Assembly: GCA_019237205.1 (NCBI GenBank)
Contig: JAFAHO010000452.1
Span: forward strand, 1-38,586
Length of the DNA stretch: 38,586 bases
Origin: Hyphomicrobiales bacterium
Lineage (GTDB): Bacteria > Pseudomonadota > Alphaproteobacteria > Rhizobiales > Beijerinckiaceae
Reading direction: 5' to 3'
Position 1 is the stretch's first letter; every line of letters starts with the position of its first letter. Under the pieces are notes generated by a model, which saw nothing but the letters and a program-made list of their open reading frames with translations, had not been told where the DNA came from and did not search any database. Positions 17,002 to 25,309 of the stretch are shown here, piece by piece. Position numbers and translations under genes: made by a program.

Positions 17002-18284
17002 CCCACGAGCCAGAAGTCGAGCAAACCCAAACGGCTCGACGCCGCGCCCTGACGCCGGCGTTCGCGGTCCTGCTTCGCGTCGTCGCCGCAGCGTTCTGCT
17101 GCTGGGTCTTGGCTATGCCGGCCTCACGCGCTCAGAACTCCGGCGGATTTCCGGGCTTCCTGCAAAGCCTTTTCGGGCAGTCCGCGAAAACGCAAGCTGC
17201 TCCCGAACCCAATGAGAGTTTGCGGATACGTGCGCACAAAGTCCGCAAGAAGGAGCAGGACGTCGGATCGCGCAAGAAGGGGCAGGACTTCGTCTCAACG
17301 ACTGCCACGCGGGCCCCGGGCTCGCCAGGAGGGGAGCCGGTCAAGCCGACCTTTTTCGTCTCGGTTCTTGGCGACAGTCTTGGAATCCTCGCCGCTCAAG
17401 GCCTTGTCGATGCTTTCGGCGACAAGCCGGAAATCTCGATCGCAGATCAAGCGCGCGACCTCTCGGGCCTCGCCCGCGACGACTATTACGACTGGTCGAA
17501 GGCTGCGCGCGACATGGTCGCGGCCAAAACTCAGATCGACCTCGTCGTCATCATGATCGGTATCAACGATTTGCAGCCGCTGAAAGATGGCGGGGAAACG
17601 CTCGACCCGCTCAGCGACGGATGGCGGGCCATCTATGCGCAACGGGTTGAGAACTTGGTCACGCCGTTTCGCGACGCTCACATTCCCGTTCTCTGGGTCG
17701 GCCTGCCCCCGATGCTCGACGATCGCTTCAATTCTCAGGTGATTGCGCTGAATGCGATTGATCGCGAGCATGCTGAAATGGCCGGCGCCAAATATGTCGA
17801 TGTTTGGGACGCGTTCGCGGATCAAAGCGGTCAGTATGCGGCATTCGGGCCTGATGTTGACGGGCAGAACTCCAAGCTGCGCTCCGGCCCCAACGGAATT
17901 TATTTCACGAAAGCCGGATCACGGAAACTCGCCCATTTCCTTGAAGCCGATATTCGGAAGGCCTTCGACAGGACGAGGCCTCCGGGCGACATCGCGAGTC
18001 TTCCGCCCGACATCGAACAGGAGGCCGACGACATCAACGCCCAAATTCGGCGAGAGATGGGAGCCGAAAAGTCGCAGGCTACAGGACTGTCGACAACGCC
18101 GAAACCATCCGCGGGCCCTATTCTGTCTCTCACCGCCCAGCCGGTTTCAGCGCACGGGGAGTTGATTGAAGCGCTCGGCGCTGCGGCCGGCGCCGGCGAG
18201 CAGGGTCGCGTCTTGCGTCTCGGCGGGGCCCCGGCGCCGCAGCCCGGCCGCGCAGATGATTTCACATGGACGCGAACGCAATAG
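16998..18284 (+). CDS. DUF459 SGNH-fold protein, exported
   Basis: The 428-residue protein begins at an ATG overlapping the transglycosylase stop, so the two are coupled and probably act together on the cell wall. A long N-terminal signal or anchor (about 19-45, ending ASRA) is followed by a basic linker and an SGNH/GDSL fold. Block I is VLGDSLGIL with Ser127, and the GxND-like block is GINDL at 188-192. The last block normally reads D-G-x-H-F-T. Here it is NGIYFTKAG (299-307), so both the Asp and His of the usual dyad are replaced. The C-terminal 100 residues are Pro/Ala-rich. It may be inactive or use another residue (His313 lies nearby). The 3' end overlaps dnaQ by 23 bases. Confidence 0.85.
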   Translation: MTHEPEVEQTQTARRRALTPAFAVLLRVVAAAFCCWVLAMPASRAQNSGGFPGFLQSLFGQSAKTQAAPEPNESLRIRAHKVRKKEQDVGSRKKGQDFVSTTATRAPGSPGGEPVKPTFFVSVLGDSLGILAAQGLVDAFGDKPEISIADQARDLSGLARDDYYDWSKAARDMVAAKTQIDLVVIMIGINDLQPLKDGGETLDPLSDGWRAIYAQRVENLVTPFRDAHIPVLWVGLPPMLDDRFNSQVIALNAIDREHAEMAGAKYVDVWDAFADQSGQYAAFGPDVDGQNSKLRSGPNGIYFTKAGSRKLAHFLEADIRKAFDRTRPPGDIASLPPDIEQEADDINAQIRREMGAEKSQATGLSTTPKPSAGPILSLTAQPVSAHGELIEALGAAAGAGEQGRVLRLGGAPAPQPGRADDFTWTRTQ

Positions 18285-19026
18285 CGGACTGAGCTCCACT
18301 CGGCGGGCGCAGGTCTTCCCGACGTTCGGCCTGAACCGCCGTGTAGCGTGTCCAAATCGCTGCCTCGCCCAAGGTTCGGACATGTTCGGCATGAGCGGCC
18401 GCTTCCTTGGCCTCGATGAGCGAAGCGCGAGGCTGCCGCGTCTCGATTCGCGGCGCGGCGATGGCGTCAAAGGCGGCGAGCTTGTCGGCTTCGAGTTCGA
18501 AAGACAGCGAACGCTGCCGTCCCCCGGTCAGCTCCAAGTAGATCTCAACCAAGATTTCCGCGTCGAGAAGCGCTCCGTGCCTGGCCCGTCGGGACCGATC
18601 GATGCGGTAACGGTCGCATAGCGCGTCGAGACTATTGGGCTGACCAGGGTGCTTCCTCCGCGCAAGCGTCAGGGTGTCGACGACGCGATCAAGGCCGATC
18701 GGCTGCCGTCCCGCCCGCCCGAGTTCCGCATTGAGGAAGCCCAAGTCAAACTCTGCGTTGTGGATGACAAGTCGCGCGTCTCCGATGAACCCCATGAGCT
18801 CATCGACCACGCCCGCGAAAACCGGCTGGTCCCTGAGAATGTCAACTGTGTAGCCATGGATGCGCACCGCATCTTCGGGCACATCGCGCTCAGGATTGAT
18901 CAGCGTATGAAAGATTTTGCCCGTTGTGCACTGCCGAACGATTTCGATCGCGCCGATTTCCAACAGACGATGTCCGTCGGCAGGGTTGAGGCCGGTCGTT
19001 TCCGTATCGAGCACGATCTCACGCAC
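18262..19026 (-). CDS. dnaQ: DNA polymerase III epsilon subunit (3'-5' proofreading exonuclease)
   Basis: DnaQ proofreads for the replicative polymerase. The 254-residue protein has the DEDDh exonuclease motifs: Asp7 and Glu9 in LDTETTG, HNAEFDLGF at 89-97 with Asp94, and His150 and Asp155 in RHGALLDAEIL. The C-terminal tail would bind DnaE. I use the GTG at 19026 (MREIVLDTETTG), which matches the family; it overlaps the coaE stop by 8 bases. It is the last gene of the leftward ppsR-maf-aroE-coaE-dnaQ run, an order known from alphaproteobacterial origins. secB, which often follows, is absent. Confidence 0.95.
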   Translation of the reverse strand: MREIVLDTETTGLNPADGHRLLEIGAIEIVRQCTTGKIFHTLINPERDVPEDAVRIHGYTVDILRDQPVFAGVVDELMGFIGDARLVIHNAEFDLGFLNAELGRAGRQPIGLDRVVDTLTLARRKHPGQPNSLDALCDRYRIDRSRRARHGALLDAEILVEIYLELTGGRQRSLSFELEADKLAAFDAIAAPRIETRQPRASLIEAKEAAAHAEHVRTLGEAAIWTRYTAVQAERREDLRPPSGAQSAIAFASM

Positions 19027-19627
19027 GACGATCTCTGTTTCCGGCGAGCCCCGCAACCGCCCGCATGAATTGGCTGACTTGCATGCGGGTCTGCTCCATG
19101 CTGCCGGATGTGTCGATGACGAAATGAGCTCTACGCCGTTTTTCCACATCGGAGATTTGACGTGAGCGCATGGCGTCGAGCTTGGCGTCGCTCATCCCGT
19201 GGCGCTGCAAAGCTCGTGCGCGCTGGACGCGCTCTGGGGCGCTCACGACAACGACAAGATCCACTCCCGATTCGCCGCCGGTCTCAAAAAGCAAAGGCAC
19301 GTCGACAATCGTCAGCCGTCGCCCTTCGGCCGCCGCCCGTTCAATGAAGCGCGCTTCCGCGTCCGCCACGGCAGGATGCACGAGGCCCTCGAGGCGTTTC
19401 AGCGCCGTCGGATCGGTCAGAACCAACTGAGCGAGCCGGTCGCGGTCAATGCCGCCGTTCACCAGCACGCCGGGAAACATCGCCTCGACGGGCTCTCTCC
19501 CTTTTCCGGCGTAAAACGACCGGACCGCCGCATCAGCGTCGAAAACCGGGGCGCCGAGCGCCGCAAACATTGCCGCGACGGTCGATTTTCCCATCGCGAT
19601 CGAGCCTGTGAGTCCGGCGACGATCAT
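19019..19627 (-). CDS. coaE: Dephospho-CoA kinase CoaE
   Basis: CoaE phosphorylates the 3'-hydroxyl of dephospho-CoA, the last step of coenzyme A synthesis. The 202-residue P-loop kinase opens with MIVAGLTGSIAMGKST (Walker A at 6-16), followed by DADAAVR, the conserved VHP and the DVPLLFE motif. ATG 19627 overlaps the aroE stop (ATGA). The open frame reaches further upstream but only through aroE sequence. Confidence 0.95.
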   Translation of the reverse strand: MIVAGLTGSIAMGKSTVAAMFAALGAPVFDADAAVRSFYAGKGREPVEAMFPGVLVNGGIDRDRLAQLVLTDPTALKRLEGLVHPAVADAEARFIERAAAEGRRLTIVDVPLLFETGGESGVDLVVVVSAPERVQRARALQRHGMSDAKLDAMRSRQISDVEKRRRAHFVIDTSGSMEQTRMQVSQFMRAVAGLAGNRDRRA

Positions 19628-20484
19628 TGCTTTCCCTGACGCCCATCGCGAACGTCGGCCTCGACGAGAGCGCGCAGTTCGGCTGTGACCTCGGGGCGGC
19701 GGCCAAACCATCGCTCGAACCCCGGGACAGCCTGATGGAGCAGCATGCCAAGCCCTTCCACGGCTGGTAAGCCGCGCGACCTCGCCGCTTCCACAAGCGG
19801 CGTACGCAGTGGAACGTAAACGATGTCGGACACTACGGCCCGTGTCGGCAGGATCCCCAGATCGATGTCAAGCGGCGCCTGACCCTGCATGCCAAGGGAG
19901 CTCGCGTTGACAAGCAGATCCGCCTGCGAAAGTTCTGAGGAAAGCTTGTCCCACGACGACGCCGTAACCGTCCGGCCGAATCGCTCTGCAAGCGCCGCGG
20001 CGCGCGCTGGCGTGCGGTTGACGATTGCGATCCGACCGACGCCTCGCGACACCAAAGCATGGACCACCGCCCGAGCCGCGCCCCCCGCTCCAATGATTAC
20101 AGCCGATCGACTGCGTTCCGCCCAGCCGGGGGCGCCCTCATCCATGTTGACCAGAAAGCCTTCGACGTCGGTATTGTCTCCCCAGAGCAACGGCCCATCG
20201 CGCCAGAGCGTATTGACCGCGCCGAGCGCTTCGGCGGCCTGCGTTCGCCGATCACAGGCAGCGAAGGCTGCTTCCTTGTGAGGCACGGTCACGTTCGACC
20301 CAATGAGGTCCCCGCCGATTCTTGCCACGAATTGTTCGAACTCGCCCGGCGGAACCGCGAACCTTTCGTAGCGACCGACGACGCCAAGCTGGCGAAGCCA
20401 ATACCCATGGAGGATCGGCGAGCGGGAATGCGCGACTGGCCAGCCGGCGACGCCGACGCGAGGAACGTCTCCAGATCGGCTCAC
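19624..20484 (-). CDS. aroE: Shikimate dehydrogenase AroE
   Basis: AroE reduces 3-dehydroshikimate to shikimate with NADPH. The 286-residue protein shows the shikimate-binding serines Ser20 and Ser22 in AHSRSPILH, catalytic Lys70 in NVTVPHKEAA, Asn91, Asp106 in GDNTDVEGF, and the nucleotide loop GAGGAARAV at 132-140. GTG 20484 overlaps the maf TGA by 4 bases (GTGA) and places the substrate motif at the usual distance. A longer start 30 bases upstream is open but lies within maf. Confidence 0.95.
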   Translation of the reverse strand: MSRSGDVPRVGVAGWPVAHSRSPILHGYWLRQLGVVGRYERFAVPPGEFEQFVARIGGDLIGSNVTVPHKEAAFAACDRRTQAAEALGAVNTLWRDGPLLWGDNTDVEGFLVNMDEGAPGWAERSRSAVIIGAGGAARAVVHALVSRGVGRIAIVNRTPARAAALAERFGRTVTASSWDKLSSELSQADLLVNASSLGMQGQAPLDIDLGILPTRAVVSDIVYVPLRTPLVEAARSRGLPAVEGLGMLLHQAVPGFERWFGRRPEVTAELRALVEADVRDGRQGKQ

Positions 20485-21122
20485 AGCGCAACAAGATGCT
20501 GGCGACGCAACCAAGCCAAAAGCTTGAACATCGGTATTCCGAGAATCGTGGCGAAATCGCCCTCGACGCGATCAAACAGATTCACGCCTAACCCCTCAAT
20601 CCGATAGGCGCCGACGCTTGAAAGGACAAGCGGCCCGGCCAGGTCGAGGTAGGCGGCGATCGCCTGACGGTCGAGCGTCCGCATGTGAAGGTCTGCGCAA
20701 TCGGCATCGATGACTAGGCTCGCCCCTGAGCGGGCGACGCAGAACGCGGAGATCAACCGATGGGTCCGGCCTGAGAGCATTGCGAGCGATTGGGCGGCCT
20801 CATCGAAGTCGCGCGGCTTGTGCATGACGGTGCTTCCAAGCGTGAGCGTCTGATCCGCGCCCAAGCAATAGGCCTCCGGCCGCAAGGCGCTGACGGCAAG
20901 CGCCTTTGCCTCGGCAAGGACAGCGGCAAGATCCTCGGGCGACCCGCCATCTGTGAAGAATCGACGTTCGAGCGCTCGTTCGTCGATGTTTGCCGCCACG
21001 ATCTCGGCGTGAAGACCAGCGGAGGTCATCAGAGCGCGCCGACTTTCGCTCTTCGAGGCCAGGACTAGCGGAGCCTCGCCTGCCCACAGGCATCGCTTCG
21101 ACCGGATGCCGCCCCCTGTCAT
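20481..21122 (-). CDS. maf: Maf/YceF-family nucleoside triphosphate pyrophosphatase
   Basis: Maf proteins hydrolyse non-canonical or modified nucleoside triphosphates to monophosphates. The 213-residue protein has the family motif LVLASKSESRRALM (about 19-32) and the catalytic Asp in CLGADQTLTL, plus KPRDFDEAAQSLAMLSGRTH. ATG 21122 (MTGGGIRSKR) lies 5 bases after the ppsR stop, with AGGG upstream. The frame is open far upstream, but only antisense to known family features. Which nucleotide is preferred cannot be told from the sequence. Confidence 0.92.
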   Translation of the reverse strand: MTGGGIRSKRCLWAGEAPLVLASKSESRRALMTSAGLHAEIVAANIDERALERRFFTDGGSPEDLAAVLAEAKALAVSALRPEAYCLGADQTLTLGSTVMHKPRDFDEAAQSLAMLSGRTHRLISAFCVARSGASLVIDADCADLHMRTLDRQAIAAYLDLAGPLVLSSVGAYRIEGLGVNLFDRVEGDFATILGIPMFKLLAWLRRQHLVAL

Positions 21123-21127
21123 CTCAA

Positions 21128-21961
21128 TCAACCCTGGGTGATGAAATTGAGGCGATGGGCGCGATAAAGATCGAGCACGGCGGCGGCAGTCTCCTCGATC
21201 GAACGGCGCGTGACGTCGATCGTCGGCCAACCGCGCTCCGCAAAAAGCCGGCGAGACGCAGCGATTTCTTCCGCTACCGCAACACGGTCGACGTATTCTG
21301 ATTGCGAATCGGCGTTCAGCGAAAGCAGACGATTCTGGCGAATCTGGACGATTCGGTCCGCAGAGGCGACGAGCCCGACGATCAACGGGTGACGAAGATG
21401 CGCCAGTCCGCCCGGCAAGGGAACATGGGGCACGAGCGGCACGTTGGCGGTCTTGTAGCCGCGGTTCGCCAAATAGATGCTCGTTGGCGTTTTTGACGTG
21501 CGACTGACCCCGACCAAAACGATATCGGCATGCTCCAAGTTCTCCGGCAATTGGCCGTCGTCGCTCATCAGGCTGAAGTTGAGCGCGTCGATACGTTTGA
21601 AGTACTCGGCGTTGAGCATGTGCTGGGCGCCGGCGCGCGGCGTTGAGTTCTGCCCGAGGTAGGACTTGAACAGAGTGAGGATCGGTCCCAGGACGGAAAG
21701 GCACGGCGAACCGGACGCCTCGCAACTCTCCTCGAGCCGCCTGGAAAGGTCCGAATCGACAAGCGTGAAGAGCACGATCCCGGGCGCGTTTTCAATTTCC
21801 GTAATCACGCGATCAAGCTGCGCAGGCGTTCGCACCAGCGGGTACACGTGCTCTATCGAGGCGACCCCCTGATACTGCGCCGAAGCGGCGCGTGAGGCGG
21901 CGATCAGCGTCTCGCCGGTCGAGTCGGAAACGAGGTGGAGATGGAAGTAGCTGCGGCCCAA
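21128..21961 (-). CDS. ppsR: Pyruvate, water dikinase regulatory protein (DUF299 kinase/pyrophosphorylase)
   Basis: Members of this family reversibly phosphorylate PEP synthase or pyruvate-phosphate dikinase, using ADP for inactivation and Pi for reactivation. The 277-residue protein has the N-terminal [12 protein letters not shown] (7-18) and the P-loop [11 protein letters not shown] at 151-161. The only nearby in-frame start is TTG 21961 behind GGGGGCC; a TGA lies five codons upstream. Its orthologue is the first gene beside the Caulobacter origin (CC0001; RP001 in Rickettsia). Here too it faces rightward genes across a long gap. Neither dikinase is in the window. Confidence 0.93.
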   Translation of the reverse strand: MGRSYFHLHLVSDSTGETLIAASRAASAQYQGVASIEHVYPLVRTPAQLDRVITEIENAPGIVLFTLVDSDLSRRLEESCEASGSPCLSVLGPILTLFKSYLGQNSTPRAGAQHMLNAEYFKRIDALNFSLMSDDGQLPENLEHADIVLVGVSRTSKTPTSIYLANRGYKTANVPLVPHVPLPGGLAHLRHPLIVGLVASADRIVQIRQNRLLSLNADSQSEYVDRVAVAEEIAASRRLFAERGWPTIDVTRRSIEETAAAVLDLYRAHRLNFITQG

Positions 21962-22011
21962 GTCGGCCCCCGGTCACGCGAGTTCATGCGCTTATATCTG
22001 TAGCCGAAGCT

Positions 22012-22020
22012 TGTGGACAG
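22012..22020 (-). promoter_or_regulatory. DnaA-box-like sequence
   Basis: TGTGGACAG matches the reverse-complement DnaA box TGTGGATAA at 7 of 9 positions. It lies 50 bp from the ppsR start within the putative origin. Chance matches of this quality are not rare. Confidence 0.3.
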
Positions 22021-22374
22021 ACGTGGAGAGCTACCCGACCGCGGACCGGCCCGCGGGTTCGGCCGGGACTCTGCTCTTCGCGAATCCCGAGGCGAATCCA
22101 AGAGGGAAAACAGGCGCCCTCCATGCGGTCACGCGGTGAATTCCGGGGACAGCGTCAGGCGCGCCAGCCGTCGTGGCCGCAACGTTCGCCGATATCTTAA
22201 CAAATCGTTTCCAATCTCAATCTCTCCCCTGGCGTCGTTACGCGCCTCGCTTGGGTTGCGCAGTCGTCAGAATTGGACGATCGGGAACGATCTCAAAACG
22301 CTCCTCATAAAAGAAAGAGAAAAGGAGATTCTTCTCTTTGTTTGTTTGAGGCGGCGGCTGGTTCGCATCTTGCG

Positions 22375-22406
22375 CCCCTTTCGCGTTCCGCCTAATCGCG
22401 AAGGGG
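22375..22406 (+). promoter_or_regulatory. Hairpin covering the hemJ Shine-Dalgarno
   Basis: CCCCTTTCGCG (22375-22385) pairs with CGCGAAGGGG (22397-22406), a 10-bp stem with one bulged T and an 11-base loop. The right arm contains AAGGGG, the only Shine-Dalgarno for the ATG at 22417 (10-base spacer). In the mRNA this fold would hide the ribosome-binding site, so translation of hemJ may depend on its opening. Confidence 0.45.
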
Positions 22407-22416
22407 CTTTCGCCTC

Positions 22417-22854
22417 ATGGACCCGATTCGAATGGAGCTGTGGCTCAAGGCCCTTCACATCATCGCCGTCATTGCATGGATGGCGGGCATGCTCTATCTG
22501 CCGAGGCTTTTTGTCTATCATGCCGATGCGCCGGCAGGCTCCGCAATGTCAGAGACGTTTAAGATCATGGAGCGTCGCCTGCTTAAAACCATCATCAACC
22601 CGTCAATGATTCTTGTGTTCCTCACGGGGCCGATCCTGGCCTATCTGACTGGGTATTGGCAGGCGCATTGGCTCCACGTAAAATTCGCCCTCGCGCTCGG
22701 CCTCGGCGGGCTGCACGGATATTTCGCGCGATCCGTTCGCATGTTTGCGACGGACGCGAATGAACGGTCCGCGCGGTTCTTTCGCATTCTGAACGAGGTT
22801 CCGACCGTCTTGATGATCCTGATCGTCATTCTTGTGGTGCTGAAGCCGTTCTAG
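22417..22854 (+). CDS. hemJ: HemJ, protoporphyrinogen IX oxidase (membrane protein)
   Basis: HemJ oxidises protoporphyrinogen IX to protoporphyrin IX, the penultimate step of haem synthesis, in the inner membrane. The 145-residue protein has four hydrophobic helices (about 8-30, 61-79, 87-105, 124-143). The family motif LKALHIIAVIAWMAGMLYLPRLFVYH at the N-terminus includes the conserved His14, and WLHVKFALALGLGGLHGY holds the conserved Lys. The length is typical. hemE, normally between the origin and hemJ, is missing. rho follows 244 bp downstream. ATG 22432 is a less likely start because it has no Shine-Dalgarno. Confidence 0.93.
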   Translation: MDPIRMELWLKALHIIAVIAWMAGMLYLPRLFVYHADAPAGSAMSETFKIMERRLLKTIINPSMILVFLTGPILAYLTGYWQAHWLHVKFALALGLGGLHGYFARSVRMFATDANERSARFFRILNEVPTVLMILIVILVVLKPF

Positions 22855-23030
22855 GCAAGACGGCGACCGATGCGGGAGTTCGCGCAAAAGTCCGTTGAAA
22901 ATCGCGCTGAATGCGGCTAGAACAGCCTTCACCTCCTCATCGCGCATGTCTTTGCGGTCGCGGATCGCCCGATCCCGCCTCGACCGCTGCGGCCAAACAG
23001 GCCTAGACGTCTACCCAGACGCCAGCCGTA

Positions 23031-23039
23031 TTTTCCACA
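23031..23039 (+). promoter_or_regulatory. DnaA-box-like sequence upstream of rho
   Basis: TTTTCCACA differs from TTATCCACA at one position. It lies in the 244-bp hemJ-rho gap, 60 bp before the rho start and 0.6 kb from the putative origin core. It may be part of an extended origin or regulate rho, or be chance. Confidence 0.35.
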
Positions 23040-23098
23040 GAGATTAACGACTTGAGGGCTTCGCAAAGGCCCGACGGTCCGGGAGCAAAGGTCCGCCA

Positions 23099-24364
23099 AT
23101 GCGGGAAATGAAACTCAAAGAGTTGCAGCAGAAATCGCCAACCGAATTGCTGGCGTTCGCCGAAGAGAACGATATCGAAAACGCTTCGACGATGCGCAAG
23201 CAGGAATTGATGTTCGCCATCCTCAAGCAGCTTGCCAGCGTCGACGTGCAGATCATCGGAGAGGGTGTGGTCGAAATTCTTCAGGACGGCTTTGCCTTTC
23301 TGCGATCAGCCGACGCGAACTATCTTCCCGGGCCCGATGACATTTACGTTTCGCCGTCACAGATTCGCCGACTCGGGCTGCGAACCGGGGACACCGTCGA
23401 GGGCGTCATCCGGAGTCCAAAGGAGGGAGAGCGCTATTTCGCGCTGCTGAAATGCAATGCGATCAATTTCGAAGATCCGGAGAAGACGCGCCATAAAGTG
23501 CATTTCGATAATTTGACCCCGCTTTACCCGAATGAGCGCCTGCGACTGGAAGTTGAAGATCCAACCCGCAAGGACTTGTCGTCGCGGGTCATCGATATTG
23601 TGGCGCCGATCGGAAAGGGGCAACGGGCTTTGATTGTTGCGCCGCCGCGTACTGGCAAGACAGTTCTATTGCAGAACATCGCCCAGTCAGTTACCGCAAA
23701 TCATCCCGAATGTTACTTGATCGTGCTGCTCATCGACGAACGGCCGGAAGAAGTCACCGACATGCAGCGTTCGGTGAAAGGGGAGGTTGTATCGTCCACG
23801 TTCGATGAACCGGCGGTGCGCCATGTCCAGGTCGCCGAAATGGTGATCGAAAAAGCCAAGCGTCTTGTCGAGCACGGGCGCGACGTTCTGATCCTCCTGG
23901 ATTCGATCACGCGACTAGGGCGGGCCTACAACACAGTGGTGCCATCGTCCGGCAAGGTCCTGACCGGCGGCGTCGACGCCAACGCGCTGCAGCGGCCCAA
24001 GCGCTTCTTCGGCGCGGCTCGCAATATCGAAGAAGGCGGCTCGCTAACGATCATCGCAACCGCGCTGATCGACACCGGGTCGCGTATGGACGAGGTCATT
24101 TTCGAGGAATTCAAGGGAACCGGCAATTCAGAAATCATCCTCGACCGGAAGGTCGCCGACAAACGGACCTTTCCCTCGATGGACATCACGCGCTCCGGCA
24201 CTCGCAAGGAAGAACTCCTCGTCCCCCCAGACATTCTCAAGAAAATGTACGTGCTGCGCCGCATTCTGAATCCGATGGGAACCGTCGACGCGATCGAATT
24301 CCTGCTCGGGAAGTTGCGCGAGACCAAGACAAACGCCAATTTCTTCGAGTCGATGAACACCTAG
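23099..24364 (+). CDS. rho: Transcription termination factor Rho
   Basis: Rho is the hexameric RNA helicase that ends transcription at C-rich unstructured sites. The 421-residue protein has the Rho N-terminal helical domain (1-47), the RNA-binding OB fold (about 51-125, [17 protein letters not shown]), and the ATPase core with Walker [18 protein letters not shown] at 172-188 and Walker [17 protein letters not shown]. The RNA-contacting loop [30 protein letters not shown] is intact. Length and sequence are typical of alphaproteobacteria, where rho commonly lies close to the origin. Downstream, aromatic amino acid genes take the place of the usual mnmE-mnmG-rsmG-parAB cluster. Confidence 0.97.
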   Translation: MREMKLKELQQKSPTELLAFAEENDIENASTMRKQELMFAILKQLASVDVQIIGEGVVEILQDGFAFLRSADANYLPGPDDIYVSPSQIRRLGLRTGDTVEGVIRSPKEGERYFALLKCNAINFEDPEKTRHKVHFDNLTPLYPNERLRLEVEDPTRKDLSSRVIDIVAPIGKGQRALIVAPPRTGKTVLLQNIAQSVTANHPECYLIVLLIDERPEEVTDMQRSVKGEVVSSTFDEPAVRHVQVAEMVIEKAKRLVEHGRDVLILLDSITRLGRAYNTVVPSSGKVLTGGVDANALQRPKRFFGAARNIEEGGSLTIIATALIDTGSRMDEVIFEEFKGTGNSEIILDRKVADKRTFPSMDITRSGTRKEELLVPPDILKKMYVLRRILNPMGTVDAIEFLLGKLRETKTNANFFESMNT

Positions 24365-24442
24365 GCGCTTCCGCAGCGGGGTTGGCGACAGACAGGCTTT
24401 CGGCGGGACGACTGGGCGAAAGCGCTTTGGGAGGCTTTGCCT

Positions 24443-25294
24443 GTGTCCACGTCCCCGGAGGAGAAGCTTGCCGGACTGCGGTCTGAGATCGACCGAATCG
24501 ATTCCGCAATGCATGAGTTGCTGATCGACCGCGGCCGCGTCATCGATCGACTCATCGAGGTCAAGACGAGCCAAGGCGGCGGGTCGGCCTTCCGGCCCGT
24601 GCGCGAGGCGCGGATGATGCGCAATCTGGCCGAGCGTCATCGCGGCCGCTTGCCGCTTGACACAGTGGAAAGCATCTGGCGCGTCATCATTTCGACCTTC
24701 ACCTACATCCAGGCGCCTTACAGCGTGCATGTCGACATATCGCGGGGCGAGGCGGCGATACGGGACTCTGCGCGATTTCACTTCGGCTTCACTGTTCCTT
24801 GCGTGGCCCATCGGAACGCCGCGGACGTGATTGCGGCGGTCGCCGAATCAAGCGGGGATCTCGGAATGTTTCCGCTCGACGGAGGGCCGGAGGCCGGGGC
24901 GTGGTGGACTCGGCTCGCCCCTCCTCAGGCGCCCAAAGTGATTGCCCGGCTGCCGTTTGTCGAGCGCCCGGATCATCCGGCGGGGCTGCCCGTGTTCGTC
25001 ATTTCGAAGCCCCTTGTGGAAGGGGCGGCGCGAGACGTCGTTCTCGATTCAGTCACTCTTGACCAATGGCGCCGCGGGCTTCCATCGGCGTTGCGCGAGG
25101 TTGGCGCGGAAATCGTCGGCTCGGCGGCCGATGGGATGGGGCTCGCCTTATTGGTGGCGCGGCCTGGGGAAATGATGTCGCAAGCCGTTCGAGCGGCGTT
25201 GAGGTCGGCGGGAGGCGCGGACGTGCGCAGCGTGGAGATCGGGGCGCACGCGAGCCGATTTGACGCCTCGACATTGCGCGGCCGCGCAGTTTAG
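24443..25294 (+). CDS. Chorismate mutase (AroQ) with an extra C-terminal domain
   Basis: The N-terminal 90 residues are a type II chorismate mutase: LRSEIDRIDSAMHELLIDRGRVIDRL with the conserved Arg, then KTSQGGGSAFRPVREARMMRNL and the final helix. It would convert chorismate to prephenate. The following 190 residues are not a standard partner. The alternating strand-helix pattern with DLGMFPLDGGPEAGAWWTRLA recalls prephenate dehydratase (VPIENSxxG), but the dehydratase TRF motif is absent. GTG 24443 has GGGAGG at an 8-base spacer and is preferred to the TTG six bases upstream. A 10-base inverted repeat (24365-24374/24416-24425) lies between rho and this gene. hisC follows 15 bases after the stop. 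Confidence 0.85.
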   Translation: MSTSPEEKLAGLRSEIDRIDSAMHELLIDRGRVIDRLIEVKTSQGGGSAFRPVREARMMRNLAERHRGRLPLDTVESIWRVIISTFTYIQAPYSVHVDISRGEAAIRDSARFHFGFTVPCVAHRNAADVIAAVAESSGDLGMFPLDGGPEAGAWWTRLAPPQAPKVIARLPFVERPDHPAGLPVFVISKPLVEGAARDVVLDSVTLDQWRRGLPSALREVGAEIVGSAADGMGLALLVARPGEMMSQAVRAALRSAGGADVRSVEIGAHASRFDASTLRGRAV

Positions 25295-25309
25295 CGCTAC
25301 GAGACCTTG

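Larger units (their letters stand above)
21962..22416. other. Putative chromosomal replication origin (oriC) region
   Basis: The 455-bp gap between leftward ppsR and rightward hemJ occupies the place of the origin in Caulobacter and relatives. Gene direction switches here: five genes leave leftward and five rightward. Four GANTC sites (CcrM methylation type) fall in the gap, at 22067, 22082, 22094 and 22327, three of them within 32 bp. A DnaA-like box is at 22012, and an AT-rich purine-pyrimidine stretch (about 22290-22350) could be the unwinding element. TTAA-N7-TTTC at 22197 is half of a CtrA site. Only one moderate DnaA box is visible, which is weak support. Confidence 0.5.

Noticed and set aside
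22197-22211. CtrA-binding site in the putative origin
   Set aside because: TTAA-N7-TTTC matches only the first half of TTAA-N7-TTAA; this is not enough to call a site.
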